Assembly (NCBI RefSeq): GCF_009766085.1
Contig: NZ_LMUF01000052.1
Coordinates: 287,275-351,274 of the forward strand
Reading direction: 5' to 3'
Source of the DNA: Burkholderia sp. S171
GTDB lineage: Bacteria > Pseudomonadota > Gammaproteobacteria > Burkholderiales > Burkholderiaceae
Length of the DNA: 64,000 nucleotides
Translations under genes and position numbers: made by a program
Notes under the pieces: generated by a model
What the model saw: the letters and a program-made list of their open reading frames with translations, nothing else
What the model was told of the DNA's origin: nothing
Databases searched by the model: none
Shown: positions 43,411-52,322 of the stretch, in pieces
Layout of the letters: each line of letters starts with the position of its first letter
How positions within the stretch are numbered: position 1 is the stretch's first letter

Positions 43411-44799
43411 GTGTCCGACACCCGTACGCTTCAGCGCCGCGTCCTCGCTGCGACCAGCATCAGCTATATCGTCGTTATCCTCGATACGTCTATCGTCAAC
43501 GTTGCGCTGGGCAGCATCGCCGATGCGCTCGCGACCAGTACAGAGGGCCTTCAATGGGTCGTCAATGCGTACACGCTGGCCTTCGCGAGCCTGCTGTTGA
43601 CGGGCGGCGCACTGGGCGATCGGTTAGGCGCGAAGAACGTCTATTTCGCGGGCCTCGCTGTGTTCACGCTCGCGTCCGTGCTCTGCGGCCTTGCGCCCAA
43701 CCTTGCGGCGCTGACCGGTGCCCGCGTGTTGCAAGGGATCGGTGCGTCGATGCTGGTGCCCTGTTCGCTGATGCTCATCAACCGCGCCTATGCCGACCCG
43801 GGCGAGCGCGGTCGCGCGATTGGCCTATGGGCGGCGTGTGGCGGCGCGGCGATGGCCGGTGGTCCATTGATTGGCGGCATCCTGATTCATGCGTTCGGCT
43901 GGCGTAGCATCTTCCTCGCGAACTTGCCAATCGGGTTGATCGGCTTATGGCTGACATCGCGGGTCACAAGCAATGAACGTGTTGACCGTACAGCATTAAC
44001 CCGCCCTCTCGATCTCGCCGGTCAGGCGACTGCCATCCTGGCCTTGGGCATGTTGATCGCGGTGCTGATCGAAGGGCACTCGTTCGGCTGGGGCTCGCCG
44101 TGGATCCTGAGCGGAATGGCACTGAGCCTGCTTGCCGCGGGAAGCTTCTTCGCAATCGAATCAAAGCGGACGCAGCCAATGTTGCCCCTGTCCTTATTCA
44201 GCAACCTGATTTTTTCCAGCGCGGCGTTTGTCTCGATGGTGTCGGCGATGACCTTCTACGGCTTGATCTTCACGCTCAGTCTTTATTTCCAGGAGGTGCG
44301 GGCTTATTCACCATTGCTGACCGGCCTCGCGTTCTTGCCGCTAACTGCGCTCGTGACGGCGGGCAGCATGTCGGCGGCGCGGTTTGTCCGGATGTTTGGA
44401 CCGCGCCGGCCGATCTGCGTCGCACTGGGCATCTATACACTCGGCTTTCTTGGAATGCTGATGTCGACGGATACTTCGCCGTACTGGCTGATCGCGCTCC
44501 CCATGCCGGCAATCGGTTTTTTCGCTGGCCTCATCACGCCGATGGCCACGCGTTCGCTCATGGATACCGTCGATAAAAACCGCGCCGGGATTGCGGCCGG
44601 TGTGCTGAACTCGGCGCGGCAGACAGGCGCGGCGCTGGGTGTAGCAGTTTTTGGCGCGATGCTTACAACGCCGGGGCAGTTTGAGCGGGGCATGCATACC
44701 GCGATGGCGATGGCTGCGGCGGTGTCGCTAACAGCGGCGCTAATCTGGTGGTTTGCATCGAAAGCGATGGCGCGGCAGCGGATTGGCCGTGCGGTATAG
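43411..44799 (+). CDS. DHA2-type MFS drug efflux permease
   Basis: A 14-helix permease. ISYIVVILDTSIVNVALGSIA is helix 1 with motif D1, GDRLGAKNVYFAGLAVF follows helix 2, and GIGASMLVPCSLMLINRAY and GPLIGGILIHAFGWRSIFLANLPIGL are the MFS drug-antiport motifs. Length is 462 residues from GTG 43411, chosen because helix 1 begins 12 residues later as in the family; the frame is open upstream with ATG at 43306 and 43330, which would add 35 or 27 residues and shrink the divergent promoter to almost nothing. Likely controlled by the divergent ArsR-type regulator. Confidence 0.85.
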   Translation: MSDTRTLQRRVLAATSISYIVVILDTSIVNVALGSIADALATSTEGLQWVVNAYTLAFASLLLTGGALGDRLGAKNVYFAGLAVFTLASVLCGLAPNLAALTGARVLQGIGASMLVPCSLMLINRAYADPGERGRAIGLWAACGGAAMAGGPLIGGILIHAFGWRSIFLANLPIGLIGLWLTSRVTSNERVDRTALTRPLDLAGQATAILALGMLIAVLIEGHSFGWGSPWILSGMALSLLAAGSFFAIESKRTQPMLPLSLFSNLIFSSAAFVSMVSAMTFYGLIFTLSLYFQEVRAYSPLLTGLAFLPLTALVTAGSMSAARFVRMFGPRRPICVALGIYTLGFLGMLMSTDTSPYWLIALPMPAIGFFAGLITPMATRSLMDTVDKNRAGIAAGVLNSARQTGAALGVAVFGAMLTTPGQFERGMHTAMAMAAAVSLTAALIWWFASKAMARQRIGRAV

Positions 44800-45003
44800 A
44801 GACAGGAATGCGGCCGGGTCTATTAGCGCTTTGGAGAATCGGGCAACAGCTAAGACGCTTGCCGCATGCATTCGCGCGCGGGTGGACGGGGAATGCTGAC
44901 GACGGCAAAATCGAGGCGGTTAACCGCCTCGCCCATACGAAAAATCCGCGCCGCCGTTGCTGAACCCGCACAACGCGCTCATGTGCGAATATCTCCTCTA
45001 ATC

Positions 45004-45585
45004 ATGCTCAAATCATCTCGCGCTACGGCACCCATCGACTTCGACGCCCCGTCCGAACAGGTCGCGCGCCGCCTGATCGGCGCGATCTTCACGGTCGATG
45101 GCGTCGGCGGCAGGATCGTCGAAACCGAAGCCTACGATCGCATCGATCCAGCCTCGCATACTTTCTCCGGGCCTACCCCGCGCAACGCCGTCATGTTCGG
45201 GCCGTCCGCGCACGTGTATGTGTATCGCTCGTACGGCATTCACTGGTGCCTGAACTTCGTTTGCCGCGAAGAAGGCCACGGCGCCGGGGTGTTGATCCGC
45301 GCGATCGAACCACTCACCGGTCTCGATGCCATGCGTCAGCGGCGCGGTCTCGAACCCTCGAAGCTCTTGTGCTCGGGACCGGGACGCGCCGCGCAGGCGT
45401 TGGGTATCACGCACGGCAACAACGGCATGTCGCTGCTCGAAGCGCCGTTTCATATCGAAGCGCCGGAGGAGGACTATCCAGTCGCGACCGGACCGCGCAT
45501 CGGCATCACCAAGGCGATGGACGTACCCTGGCGCTTCGGGCTCGCTGGATCGAAGTTTCTCAGCAAGCCGTTCCCTAAAGCCTGA
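45004..45585 (+). CDS. DNA-3-methyladenine glycosylase (AAG/MPG family)
   Basis: A 193-residue AAG-fold base-excision enzyme: AARRLIG-type N-terminus (VARRLIGAIF), GGRIVETEAYDRIDPASHTFSG with the catalytic Glu in ETEAY, PSAHVYVYRSYGIHWCLNFVC and GPGRAAQALGIT. It removes alkylated purines such as 3-methyladenine from DNA. ATG 45004 begins the homology; the upstream extension from 44866 is unsupported. Standalone. A 13-bp hairpin overlaps its stop codon. Confidence 0.93.
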   Translation: MLKSSRATAPIDFDAPSEQVARRLIGAIFTVDGVGGRIVETEAYDRIDPASHTFSGPTPRNAVMFGPSAHVYVYRSYGIHWCLNFVCREEGHGAGVLIRAIEPLTGLDAMRQRRGLEPSKLLCSGPGRAAQALGITHGNNGMSLLEAPFHIEAPEEDYPVATGPRIGITKAMDVPWRFGLAGSKFLSKPFPKA

Positions 45586-45606
45586 TCAAATCATTTGATC
45601 AGGCTT
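45578..45606. terminator. Palindromic hairpin over the glycosylase stop codon
   Basis: AAGCCTGATCAAA-TCA-TTTGATCAGGCTT, 13 perfect pairs with a 3-base loop. It contains the TGA stop. Placed between convergent genes, it likely ends both transcripts; only two T's follow, so strength is uncertain. Confidence 0.65.
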
Positions 45607-45617
45607 CCGAAGTACTT

Positions 45618-46415
45618 TCAAATCTGCATCAATTTAGCTAGCGCGCTGAGTTGTAAACCATCGGGGTCGGCGAGGTCGTAGAGAATGGAAAAATGGTCTG
45701 CGCCCGGTATCGGCAAATAGGATATCTGTTCACCTGCCTCAGCGCATGCGTGGGCATAGTCATGCGAATGGCGAATGAGTTCGGGCAATTCCGCGTCGCC
45801 GACGGAGACGACCATCGGCGCACCGTGATCTATGTGGCGCATCGGGCTGAAGCGCGCGATTTCCTCCGCCGATAACCCGAGCTTGTCGTTCAGCCGGCCT
45901 GCGCTGATGGGTTCGAGATCGAAGAGGCCGCTAACGGGCAGCGCGTATTTCACCGCCGGATGATAACGATGCATGGCCGTCAGATGACCGCCCGCGGAAT
46001 GGCCGCCGAGTATGAGTGTCGTATGGCCTTGCTCGACGAGGAAATCGAGTAACCGTCCGATCTCGCTAACAATCTGCGTCATCGGAGCGGTAGGTGCCAG
46101 CGTGTATTCCGCTACGACCACGTTCATACCCCGGGCAAGCGGGCCAAGCGCTACGAAGGCGCAGAGATCCTTATCGCAGCTTTGCCAGTAGCCACCGTGG
46201 ACGAAGACGAAGGTCGGCGCGTCGAATTGCTTCTCGCTTGAGACCGGAAAAAAATCGAAGCGCTCGCGGGGCGACGGGCCGTACCTGACATCAAGTTCCC
46301 CGCGATGCGATGCGTATAAGGCCGCGCTGCGGGTCTTAAAGTCGGCGGGGGGATCGCCATTGCTATAGGCTGCGTCGAGGGTCGCGCGGTCCATGGTGCG
46401 CCACGGGGATTGCAT
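45618..46415 (-). CDS. Alpha/beta hydrolase (arylformamidase/BD-FAE-like)
   Basis: A 265-residue serine hydrolase: oxyanion motif FVHGGYWQS, nucleophile elbow GGHSAGGHL, Asp in SVGDAELPEL and His in PGADHFSI. The HGGYW pattern and length match kynurenine formamidase-like enzymes, which hydrolyse N-formylkynurenine in tryptophan degradation, but no kynA/kynU gene is nearby, so the substrate is open. GGAG precedes the start region (ATCTCCTGG on the plus strand). Confidence 0.85.
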   Translation of the reverse strand: MQSPWRTMDRATLDAAYSNGDPPADFKTRSAALYASHRGELDVRYGPSPRERFDFFPVSSEKQFDAPTFVFVHGGYWQSCDKDLCAFVALGPLARGMNVVVAEYTLAPTAPMTQIVSEIGRLLDFLVEQGHTTLILGGHSAGGHLTAMHRYHPAVKYALPVSGLFDLEPISAGRLNDKLGLSAEEIARFSPMRHIDHGAPMVVSVGDAELPELIRHSHDYAHACAEAGEQISYLPIPGADHFSILYDLADPDGLQLSALAKLMQI

Positions 46416-46456
46416 GCGGGTTATCTCCTGGAAAAAATGCTGGGCTTGACTGGAGT

Positions 46457-47386
46457 TTACTTGGTTACGAGGGGTTCTCCGCTTCTATCCCACGGCGCCA
46501 CCCCTCCCATGACCTCAACCAGGTAATCAATCATCACCCTCACGCGTGAACTCAAATGCCTCCGGCTAGGATACATCGCGAGCACATCGATATCCGCCAT
46601 GTGAAACGCCGGCATCAGCGCCACCAGCCGCCCCGCTCGCAGATCATCGCCAATGATGAAGGTCGGCTGCCAGATCAGCCCCAGCCCGGCAAGCGCCGCC
46701 GAGCGCGCGGTATCGCCGTTGTTCGTATGCATGTGGCAATTCACCCGCACGTTGTGCGGCTTCTCATCGACGTCAAGAAACTGCCACTCGTCACCGCTCG
46801 CCGCATACGTATAACCAATACAGTGATGCTCGCTCAAATCCGAAGGCCGCTCCGGCAAGCGCCGCCCTGCTAAATACGCCGGCGACGCGCACAGCACGTT
46901 GCGCGAGGCCGCGAGCTTGCGCGCTGCATTGCCCATCGACCCCGCGCGCGAAATACGAATGGCAAGGTCAACCCCTTCATCGACAATATCCACCACCCGG
47001 TCGACCAGCGAGACATCCAGTTCCACATCGGGATACCGCCGCATGAACTCCGGCCATAACGGCGCAAGCTGCAACACGCCAAAGCTCAGCGGCGCGTTGA
47101 TGCGCAGCCGTCCGCGCGGCTCGGCGGTCGACGACGACACCAACCCCTCCGTCTCGGCCACGTCATCGAGAATTGCCACGCAACGCTCGTAAAGCGCCTC
47201 GCCGCCCGATGTCAGCGACAACCTCCGCGACGTCCGGTTCAGCAGCCGCGTCCCCAGATGCGCCTCCAGTTCAACGATATAACGCGTCACGTTGGCGGGC
47301 GACGTATCGAGCGCATCGGCGGCGCGCGTGAAGCTGCCGCGCTTGACCACGGCCACGAAAACCTCATAAGCGCGCAAGCGATCCAT
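46457..47386 (-). CDS. LysR family transcriptional regulator
   Basis: A 309-residue LTTR: N-terminal winged helix (DRLRAYEVFVAVVKRGSFTRAADALDTSPANVTRYIVELEAHLGTRLLNRTSRRLSLT, family hallmark) and a C-terminal periplasmic-binding-like effector domain. ATG 47386 has GGAGACG upstream; the 18-residue extension is unsupported. It is divergent from the SDR gene with 180 bp between starts, so it probably controls it. The subfamily resembles the CrgA/AaeR-like regulators of quinone or aromatic stress; the inducer is not known. Confidence 0.92.
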   Translation of the reverse strand: MDRLRAYEVFVAVVKRGSFTRAADALDTSPANVTRYIVELEAHLGTRLLNRTSRRLSLTSGGEALYERCVAILDDVAETEGLVSSSTAEPRGRLRINAPLSFGVLQLAPLWPEFMRRYPDVELDVSLVDRVVDIVDEGVDLAIRISRAGSMGNAARKLAASRNVLCASPAYLAGRRLPERPSDLSEHHCIGYTYAASGDEWQFLDVDEKPHNVRVNCHMHTNNGDTARSAALAGLGLIWQPTFIIGDDLRAGRLVALMPAFHMADIDVLAMYPSRRHLSSRVRVMIDYLVEVMGGVAPWDRSGEPLVTK

Positions 47387-47566
47387 GAACGTCTCCGGTA
47401 CGAGTGAATAGTTGAGCGGTTGAGCGAGATTTCGATTCAAGATTCACAAAAGCTGAACGATAAGACCATTTTCCGTGCCTGTTCGCAAGCTTCCGCTACG
47501 CCTACAGTGCATCACATGGACCGGGGCATTGGGCGCCGGACAAGCGGAACAGAACGGAGAAACATC

Positions 47567-48331
47567 ATGAATCGACTGACAGGAAAGGTTGCTGTCGTCA
47601 CGGGCGCAAGCGCCGGCATCGGCCGCGCCACGGCCAAATTGTTCGCCGCGGAGGGGGCAAAGGTGGTCGTTGCCGCCCGCCGCGCGGCCGAACTGGAAAC
47701 GCTGGTGGCAGAAATCAAGGCGGACGGCGGCGAAGCCGTTTATCTCGCGGGCGACGTGCAATCGGAAGACTATGCGAAGGCCGTCGTCGCGCTGGCGATC
47801 GAAACATTCGGCCGGCTCGACGTCGCATATAACAACGCCGGCACGCTAGGCGAAATGGGACCAACCACAGCCGTTTCGGTGGAAGGGTTCAACAACGCAC
47901 TCGCGATCAACCTGACCAGCGCATTCCTCGGCGCGAAACACCAGATTCCCGCCATGCTTGAACACGGCGGCGGGTCGATCATCTTCACATCGACCTTTGT
48001 GGGGTATTCGTTCGCGTTCCCCGGGACTGCATCGTATGCGGCGAGCAAAGCCGGTCTTATCGGACTCACGCAAGCGCTTGCGGCCGAGTACGGCGCGCAG
48101 GGTATCCGCGTGAACGCCGTGCTGCCCGGCGCTGTCGATACCCCGATGTACCGGGACATGAACGACACCGCCGAATCGCAAACCTTCATCACCAACCTGC
48201 ACGCGTTGAAGCGCGTTGCAACGCCGGAAGAACTCGCGCGCTCGGTGCTTTATCTGGCTTCAGATGACTCGTCGTTTGTTACCGGCACGGCGTCGCTTGT
48301 GGACGGCGGCGCGTCCATCACACGCACGTAA
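47567..48331 (+). CDS. SDR family oxidoreductase
   Basis: A 254-residue classical short-chain dehydrogenase: cofactor loop TGASAGIGRA, NNAG at about 89, catalytic Ser in IIFTSTF, YAASK (Tyr-x3-Lys), and the C-terminal SFVTGTASLVDGGASI. The AAR after strand 2 (VVAARRAAEL) fits NADP(H) preference. ATG 47567 has a good GGAG upstream. It is divergent from a LysR regulator and followed by a broken second SDR. The substrate is unknown. Confidence 0.93.
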   Translation: MNRLTGKVAVVTGASAGIGRATAKLFAAEGAKVVVAARRAAELETLVAEIKADGGEAVYLAGDVQSEDYAKAVVALAIETFGRLDVAYNNAGTLGEMGPTTAVSVEGFNNALAINLTSAFLGAKHQIPAMLEHGGGSIIFTSTFVGYSFAFPGTASYAASKAGLIGLTQALAAEYGAQGIRVNAVLPGAVDTPMYRDMNDTAESQTFITNLHALKRVATPEELARSVLYLASDDSSFVTGTASLVDGGASITRT

Positions 48332-48363
48332 ATTTGCTAACGTCGGTCACTGGAGAAAGTGTC

Positions 48364-48453
48364 ATGGCACGATTCGACGGAAAATGCGTGCGGATCACTG
48401 GCGCCAGCGGACTGGTGATCGACGGAGGCATGCGCAATCTGTCATTGCGTTAG
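48364..48453 (+). pseudogene. Internally deleted second SDR gene (29-codon remnant)
   Basis: After a good ribosome-binding site (TGGAGAA), an ORF reads MARFDGKCVRITGASG joined directly to LVIDGGMRNLSLR and a stop. The first part is the N-terminal strand and glycine-rich loop of an SDR; the second is the C-terminal (x)VIDGG end. About 220 codons in between are missing, and the join stays in frame. It is a neat in-frame deletion of a gene that once followed the intact SDR. Confidence 0.6.
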
Positions 48454-48461
48454 GTTGACTG

Positions 48462-48794
48462 TTATGCCGGAGGGGCTTGGCGGATTGCATTGCCATAGGT
48501 CTCTTCGATCCGCCGATCCTGCTCCGCAGGCGAAAACTGCTCCCACTCGATGCCGTTGACGTCTCGCGTCTTGGCAAACCCCTCGGCCGAATCGTCCTCA
48601 AAGCCTATATGCCGAAGCAATCCGGCTTGCGCCGGGTCCGGGTTCTCATTGATCGAGAAGTTCAGAAGATCCGTTCGCCACATGGCGTAGGCACCCGGCA
48701 CGACTGCAGTGGGTTCCTGGCCGAGACGCCGCGTGTAATCGGCAATAGACGTTTCGAGGCTGGCAACGGCAAGGGCAATATGGAAACGTTTCAT
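48462..48794 (-). CDS. VOC/glyoxalase fold protein
   Basis: A 110-residue single VOC domain: FHIALAVASLETSIADYTRRLG at the start, AMWRTDLLNFSINE and GLLRHIGFEDDSAEGF, with DVNGIEWEQFSP near the end. Candidate metal ligands are the early His and the late Glu (EWEQF). VOC enzymes include glyoxalases, dioxygenases and resistance proteins; this one is too short and general to assign. No operon partner. Confidence 0.82.
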   Translation of the reverse strand: MKRFHIALAVASLETSIADYTRRLGQEPTAVVPGAYAMWRTDLLNFSINENPDPAQAGLLRHIGFEDDSAEGFAKTRDVNGIEWEQFSPAEQDRRIEETYGNAIRQAPPA

Positions 48795-48959
48795 GGTCTG
48801 AGCGGGGTGGTTGAGTGTCCGGCCACTCTATATAAGCCCGCGAAGGACAACCAGTTGGGCGTTTATCCCGGTATCGCGGATACCCCGTGTATCGGGCAGC
48901 TACCGCGGATGGAACGGCTCTTGCGCCGCTGTGCATGTCACTCATTCAAGGAGGGCAAC

Positions 48960-49181
48960 ATGACGGACAAGCAGACAGACACCAATTATGCTGGCCGATC
49001 GCAAGAAGAACGCCGGGCGCAACGCAAAGGCGAAAAGCAGCGCGCGCAGGAACAACCGGGCGGACATCTCGCGCAGGAAGGTACGGAACCGGACAAGCAT
49101 CACAGCTCGGGCGAGCTATCGGAGGAAGGAAAAAAGGTCTGGCAGACCGGTTCGGGAATCGATGGCGGCGGGAAAACCTGA
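48960..49181 (+). CDS. Small hydrophilic protein, function unknown
   Basis: A 73-residue, very hydrophilic protein with a strong ribosome-binding site (AAGGAGGG) six bases before ATG 48960. It is rich in Lys, Arg, Glu, Gln and Gly (EERRAQRKGEKQRAQEQ; SGELSEEGKKVWQTGSG). There is no hydrophobic helix or cysteine, suggesting a disordered, stress-type protein. The same frame is open upstream to 48477 but the strong site fixes the start. No family recognised. Confidence 0.7.
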   Translation: MTDKQTDTNYAGRSQEERRAQRKGEKQRAQEQPGGHLAQEGTEPDKHHSSGELSEEGKKVWQTGSGIDGGGKT

Positions 49182-49305
49182 CTGCCCGCTTGACTACCCG
49201 CCTGATCACCCTTGATATACCTGACATCCCACCGGGGTCTTCCAACGGGCAAAACGTGGAACAATGAGCGCTTCATGACTTTGCACCCTGCATCCGGAGC
49301 CCTCG

Positions 49306-49962
49306 ATGAGCGCCACGCGCAACTCCCCCAACGCGTCTTCGGACATCCACGATCAAACTGATCGCACCGATCGTCCGAGCCGCGAAGAAGCCGAAGCCGC
49401 CGTTCGCGTTCTGATCCGCTGGGCTGGAGACGATCCTGCCCGCGAGGGACTGGTCGACACCCCGTCGCGCGTCATCCGGTCTTACGAAGAGTTCTTCGCG
49501 GGGTATGCGCAGAATCCTCGCGACATCCTGGCGCGGACTTTTTCGGAGGTCCAGGGTTACGACGAGATGATCGTGCTCAAGGACATCCGCTTCGAAAGCT
49601 ACTGCGAACATCACATGGTGCCAATCATCGGCCGAGCGCACGTGGCGTATCTGCCGCGTGAGCGAGTGGTAGGCATTTCGAAGCTGGCGCGTCTGGTCGA
49701 CGCCTTCGCGAAGCGTCTGCAGATTCAGGAAAAGATGACGGCACAGATAGCAGACACGCTCGAAGAAGTTCTGCAACCGCTAGGCGTGGGCGTCATCCTG
49801 GAAGCGACGCATCAATGCATGTCCACGCGCGGAGTCCATAAAGCAGGTGCGTCGATGGTGACATCGCGGATGCTGGGCACGTTCCGCGACGACCCTTCCA
49901 CGCGCCGCGAATTCCTTTCCATCGTCGGACATTCGAGCGCGTTCAGCGTATCGAACAACTAA
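49306..49962 (+). CDS. folE: GTP cyclohydrolase I
   Basis: A 218-residue FolE: REGLVDTPSRVIRSYEEFFAGY, the zinc/catalytic residues Cys100 and His103 (SYCEHHMVPIIGRAHVAYLP) and Cys171 (HQCMSTRGV). It converts GTP to dihydroneopterin triphosphate for folate or tetrahydrobiopterin. It has a non-conserved, acidic 25-residue N-terminus. A second folE-type or folE2 gene is common elsewhere in Burkholderiaceae; no other folate genes adjoin. It ends convergently 15 bases from the epsC gene. Confidence 0.95.
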   Translation: MSATRNSPNASSDIHDQTDRTDRPSREEAEAAVRVLIRWAGDDPAREGLVDTPSRVIRSYEEFFAGYAQNPRDILARTFSEVQGYDEMIVLKDIRFESYCEHHMVPIIGRAHVAYLPRERVVGISKLARLVDAFAKRLQIQEKMTAQIADTLEEVLQPLGVGVILEATHQCMSTRGVHKAGASMVTSRMLGTFRDDPSTRREFLSIVGHSSAFSVSNN

Positions 49963-49977
49963 AAAACTTACTGCGGT

Positions 49978-50937
49978 TCACGCGCCTTGGCTATCGTCCG
50001 GCGCGTCGCCCGCACCGCCTTCGCGGATCTTGCCTTGCGAGACGTTGCTGCCCGGCGGCACGCTATGCGTGAGCCACACGTTGCCGCCGATCACCGAACC
50101 GCGGCCAATGGTCACGCGCCCGAGAATGGTCGCGCCGGCATAGATTACGACCTCGTCTTCCACTACCGGATGGCGCGCGTTGCCCTTTACCAGCACCCCG
50201 TCGTTGCCCGCCGGGAAACTCTTGGCGCCCAGCGTCACGGCCTGATACACCCGCACGTGCTGGCCGATTACCGCCGTCTCGCCGATCACCACGCCCGTCC
50301 CGTGATCGATGAAAAAACTGGGCCCGATCGTCGCGCCCGGGTGGATGTCGATCCCTGTCGCCGAGTGCGCGATCTCGTTGATAAAGCGCGCGAGCAAGGG
50401 CACGCCGAGCTTGTGCAAAGCATGCGCCAGACGATGATGTGTCATGGCCCAGATGCCTGGATAGCAGAGCAGGATTTCCGTAATGTGTTGCGCGGCAGGG
50501 TCGCCCGCGAAGGCAGCCTGGATGTCGCTGACCAGCAGCGCCCGGATGGCCGGCAACTGCGCGCCGAATTCACGCGCGAGCCCAAACGCGTGCGTGCCGA
50601 GTTCGGCATCGCTTAGATCGTGGTTCTCCGGGAGGAAACGCAAGGCGCGGCGGATCTGTTCGGAGAGCAGGCGCAAGGTGCTCTCAAGCGTGTTGCCGAC
50701 GTAATAATCCACGCTTTCGGCGGTCAGGTCGGCGGCGCCGTAATGGGTGGGAAACAGCGCCGAGCGCAACCCGTTGACGATCTTCACGATCGCTTCACGC
50801 GAGGGCAATTCGCGGATTCCAAGCGGATGGCGCGTGCGATGCAGCTGTTCGCGCGATGCCCGCAAGTCAGCCACAATCTTGTCGAGGCCCCATTCGTGGG
50901 AGGGAAGTTGATCTTCTACGGAGACAGTCTTGGGCAT
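49978..50937 (-). CDS. epsC: Serine O-acetyltransferase, EpsC type
   Basis: A 319-residue serine acetyltransferase: helical N-domain (FPTHYGAADLTAESVDYYVGNTL), then the left-handed hexapeptide helix (GIDIHPGATIGPSFFIDHGTGVVIGETAVIGQHVRVYQAVTLG) with the catalytic His-Gly of FIDHGTGVVIGE. It makes O-acetylserine from serine and acetyl-CoA for cysteine synthesis. ATG 50937 was preferred over GTG 50976; neither has a strong ribosome-binding site. The extended N-terminus distinguishes EpsC from CysE. Not next to other cys genes. Confidence 0.92.
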   Translation of the reverse strand: MPKTVSVEDQLPSHEWGLDKIVADLRASREQLHRTRHPLGIRELPSREAIVKIVNGLRSALFPTHYGAADLTAESVDYYVGNTLESTLRLLSEQIRRALRFLPENHDLSDAELGTHAFGLAREFGAQLPAIRALLVSDIQAAFAGDPAAQHITEILLCYPGIWAMTHHRLAHALHKLGVPLLARFINEIAHSATGIDIHPGATIGPSFFIDHGTGVVIGETAVIGQHVRVYQAVTLGAKSFPAGNDGVLVKGNARHPVVEDEVVIYAGATILGRVTIGRGSVIGGNVWLTHSVPPGSNVSQGKIREGGAGDAPDDSQGA

Positions 50938-51054
50938 GTAAGGAGCTTGGGCGGATGACGCCGCGTTGAGCGGCACGATCTAAACGATGCCCCGAGATTA
51001 ACCGTTTTTCTGCAAGACTGCCGCCCTGTGCGCGAAACCCGTTGAGAGGCGCGC

Positions 51055-51300
51055 TCAGGACTTGGGGTCGACCTTCACGTGGCTGGCATCGATCCAACGA
51101 ACCGCCCAGTCGCGGGCATGCGCAATGGCTTCGTCGGCATTGCCAAAGCGCAGGTCGGCGGGAAAAAAACGATTGGCTACCAGTTCACCATCGCTCGATC
51201 GCGAGATGACCACGTAGGGTTGGAAACAGCCGTCGCCCTGACGCGCCGGTGCGCAATTGAGTAAGTAGCCGCGATGTGAAAATGCCGCGTCATATTGCAT
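51055..51300 (-). CDS. Conserved hypothetical protein, 81 residues
   Basis: MQYDAAFSHRGYLLNCAPARQ at the start, then DGCFQPYVVISRSSDGELVANRFFPADLRFGNADEAIAHARDWAVRWID, looks like a compact alpha/beta domain; the pattern of a beta-strand pair followed by an EAIAHARDWAVRWID helix is common in short Burkholderia proteins of unknown function. AAGGTGAC lies just upstream of ATG 51300. The function cannot be assigned; no membrane helix or metal site seen. Confidence 0.75.
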   Translation of the reverse strand: MQYDAAFSHRGYLLNCAPARQGDGCFQPYVVISRSSDGELVANRFFPADLRFGNADEAIAHARDWAVRWIDASHVKVDPKS

Positions 51301-51610
51301 GAGTCACCTTGATTTTAAGTGCCTCGCTGGATTCGCGATGGTCGTCTCCCGCTCGCTTGAAACGCGCGAATCCGGCAAGCGGCGCGAGGCCGTCCGGTGG
51401 CGCACGCAGGCCTGGCGAACAACAAATCATACTCTTGCGAAAACCCTCGTTGGGTTGAAAAAAATCAATTTGGCTTAGAACATTTACTGATGTTTTATCC
51501 CGTGGTTTATTCCAGCGCGCGAGTTGACCCGAGGTTTGACCCCGGCCCCCTGCTCCGGAATGTTTCTTGCGTCATGTTTCTTTGTTGACCTGAACCAGGT
51601 GGAGCGAACC
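51301..51610. other. Divergent promoter region, no gene seen
   Basis: About 310 bases, AT-rich around 51455-51510, between the divergent genes at 51300 and 51611. The sequence GGAAT-N10-GTCAT (51560-51579) is near the plus-strand gene and could be part of a stress-sigma promoter, but spacing does not fit a defined class. Confidence 0.35.
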
Positions 51611-52225
51611 ATGAACAACGCACAGAACAATGAGCCGCAGGACAAGCAGACGCAGCGCGCGGCGGAGAGCCCGCTGAAGAAACCTGAAACTGAAACCGCT
51701 AAAGCCAAACCCAGTGATGTGGCGGCAGCAGCGGAGGGACGCGAAGCCGGGCTCGGGCAAGCGGGGGGCAGCACGCCTGATTCATCGTTGGAAGATGCCG
51801 GGCCGCTCGGCAAGACCAACGTCACACATCAGGCAATGGATGTTCTCAACGACGACACGCTGGACGATACCGTCGACGCTGATGGAAAAAATCGCGACGC
51901 CTCGCGCGACGAAGACATGCTCGTGCACAACCCCGACGCATTCGTCGGCGTGGATGCGACTCTGGTGAATTCGCATTTTGAACAAGGCGACGGTTTGGGT
52001 GGTTTCGACAGTCGTCCGGCGCGCAATGGACTGGCGCTTGCGTTAGAGGAAGGCTGCAGTGTCGTCGATAAAGGCATGGTCGCGCCCGACGTTGAAGAGG
52101 TAGAGCGGCAGTATGAATTCGTCGAACGCGATCCCCACGGTTACAACTTGCGGGGCCGCAAGCATTTCGCCATCAATCATGTCAGGCCGTCGCGGCTGAT
52201 CGAGATCCAGCGGCGCGAGAAATAG
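51611..52225 (+). CDS. Hydrophilic protein of unknown function
   Basis: A 204-residue protein. The first ~65 residues are disordered and rich in Gln, Lys, Glu and Ala (NNEPQDKQTQRAAESPLKKPETETAK). The C-terminal half is more ordered (DMLVHNPDAFVGVDATLVNSHFEQGDGLGGFDSRPARNGLA; VERQYEFVERDPHGYNLRGRKHFAINHVRPSR). GGAG is six bases before ATG 51611, and a hairpin follows the stop. No signal peptide, membrane helix or cysteine except one in EEGCSVVD. I do not recognise the family; its composition suggests a stress or desiccation role. Confidence 0.7.
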   Translation: MNNAQNNEPQDKQTQRAAESPLKKPETETAKAKPSDVAAAAEGREAGLGQAGGSTPDSSLEDAGPLGKTNVTHQAMDVLNDDTLDDTVDADGKNRDASRDEDMLVHNPDAFVGVDATLVNSHFEQGDGLGGFDSRPARNGLALALEEGCSVVDKGMVAPDVEEVERQYEFVERDPHGYNLRGRKHFAINHVRPSRLIEIQRREK

Positions 52226-52257
52226 CTCAAAAAAGCGCGGCGCTGATCACTGAAAGC

Positions 52258-52301
52258 GAAAGGACCGGAAGCTGCGCATCAACGCAGGTTCCGGTCCTTT
52301 C
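52258..52301. terminator. Hairpin between convergent genes, probable terminator
   Basis: GAAAGGACCGGAA / TTCCGGTCCTTTC, 13 pairs, with an inner TGCG/CGCA stem. It lacks a long T-run (CTATTG follows) but is well placed 32 bases after the plus-strand gene and 21 before the minus-strand stop. Confidence 0.65.
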
Positions 52302-52322
52302 CTATTGTTCGGGCGACCCGAT

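Noticed and set aside
48477..48959. Upstream extension of the small hydrophilic gene at 48960
   Set aside because: It is antisense to the VOC gene, and a strong AAGGAGGG site fixes the start at 48960.
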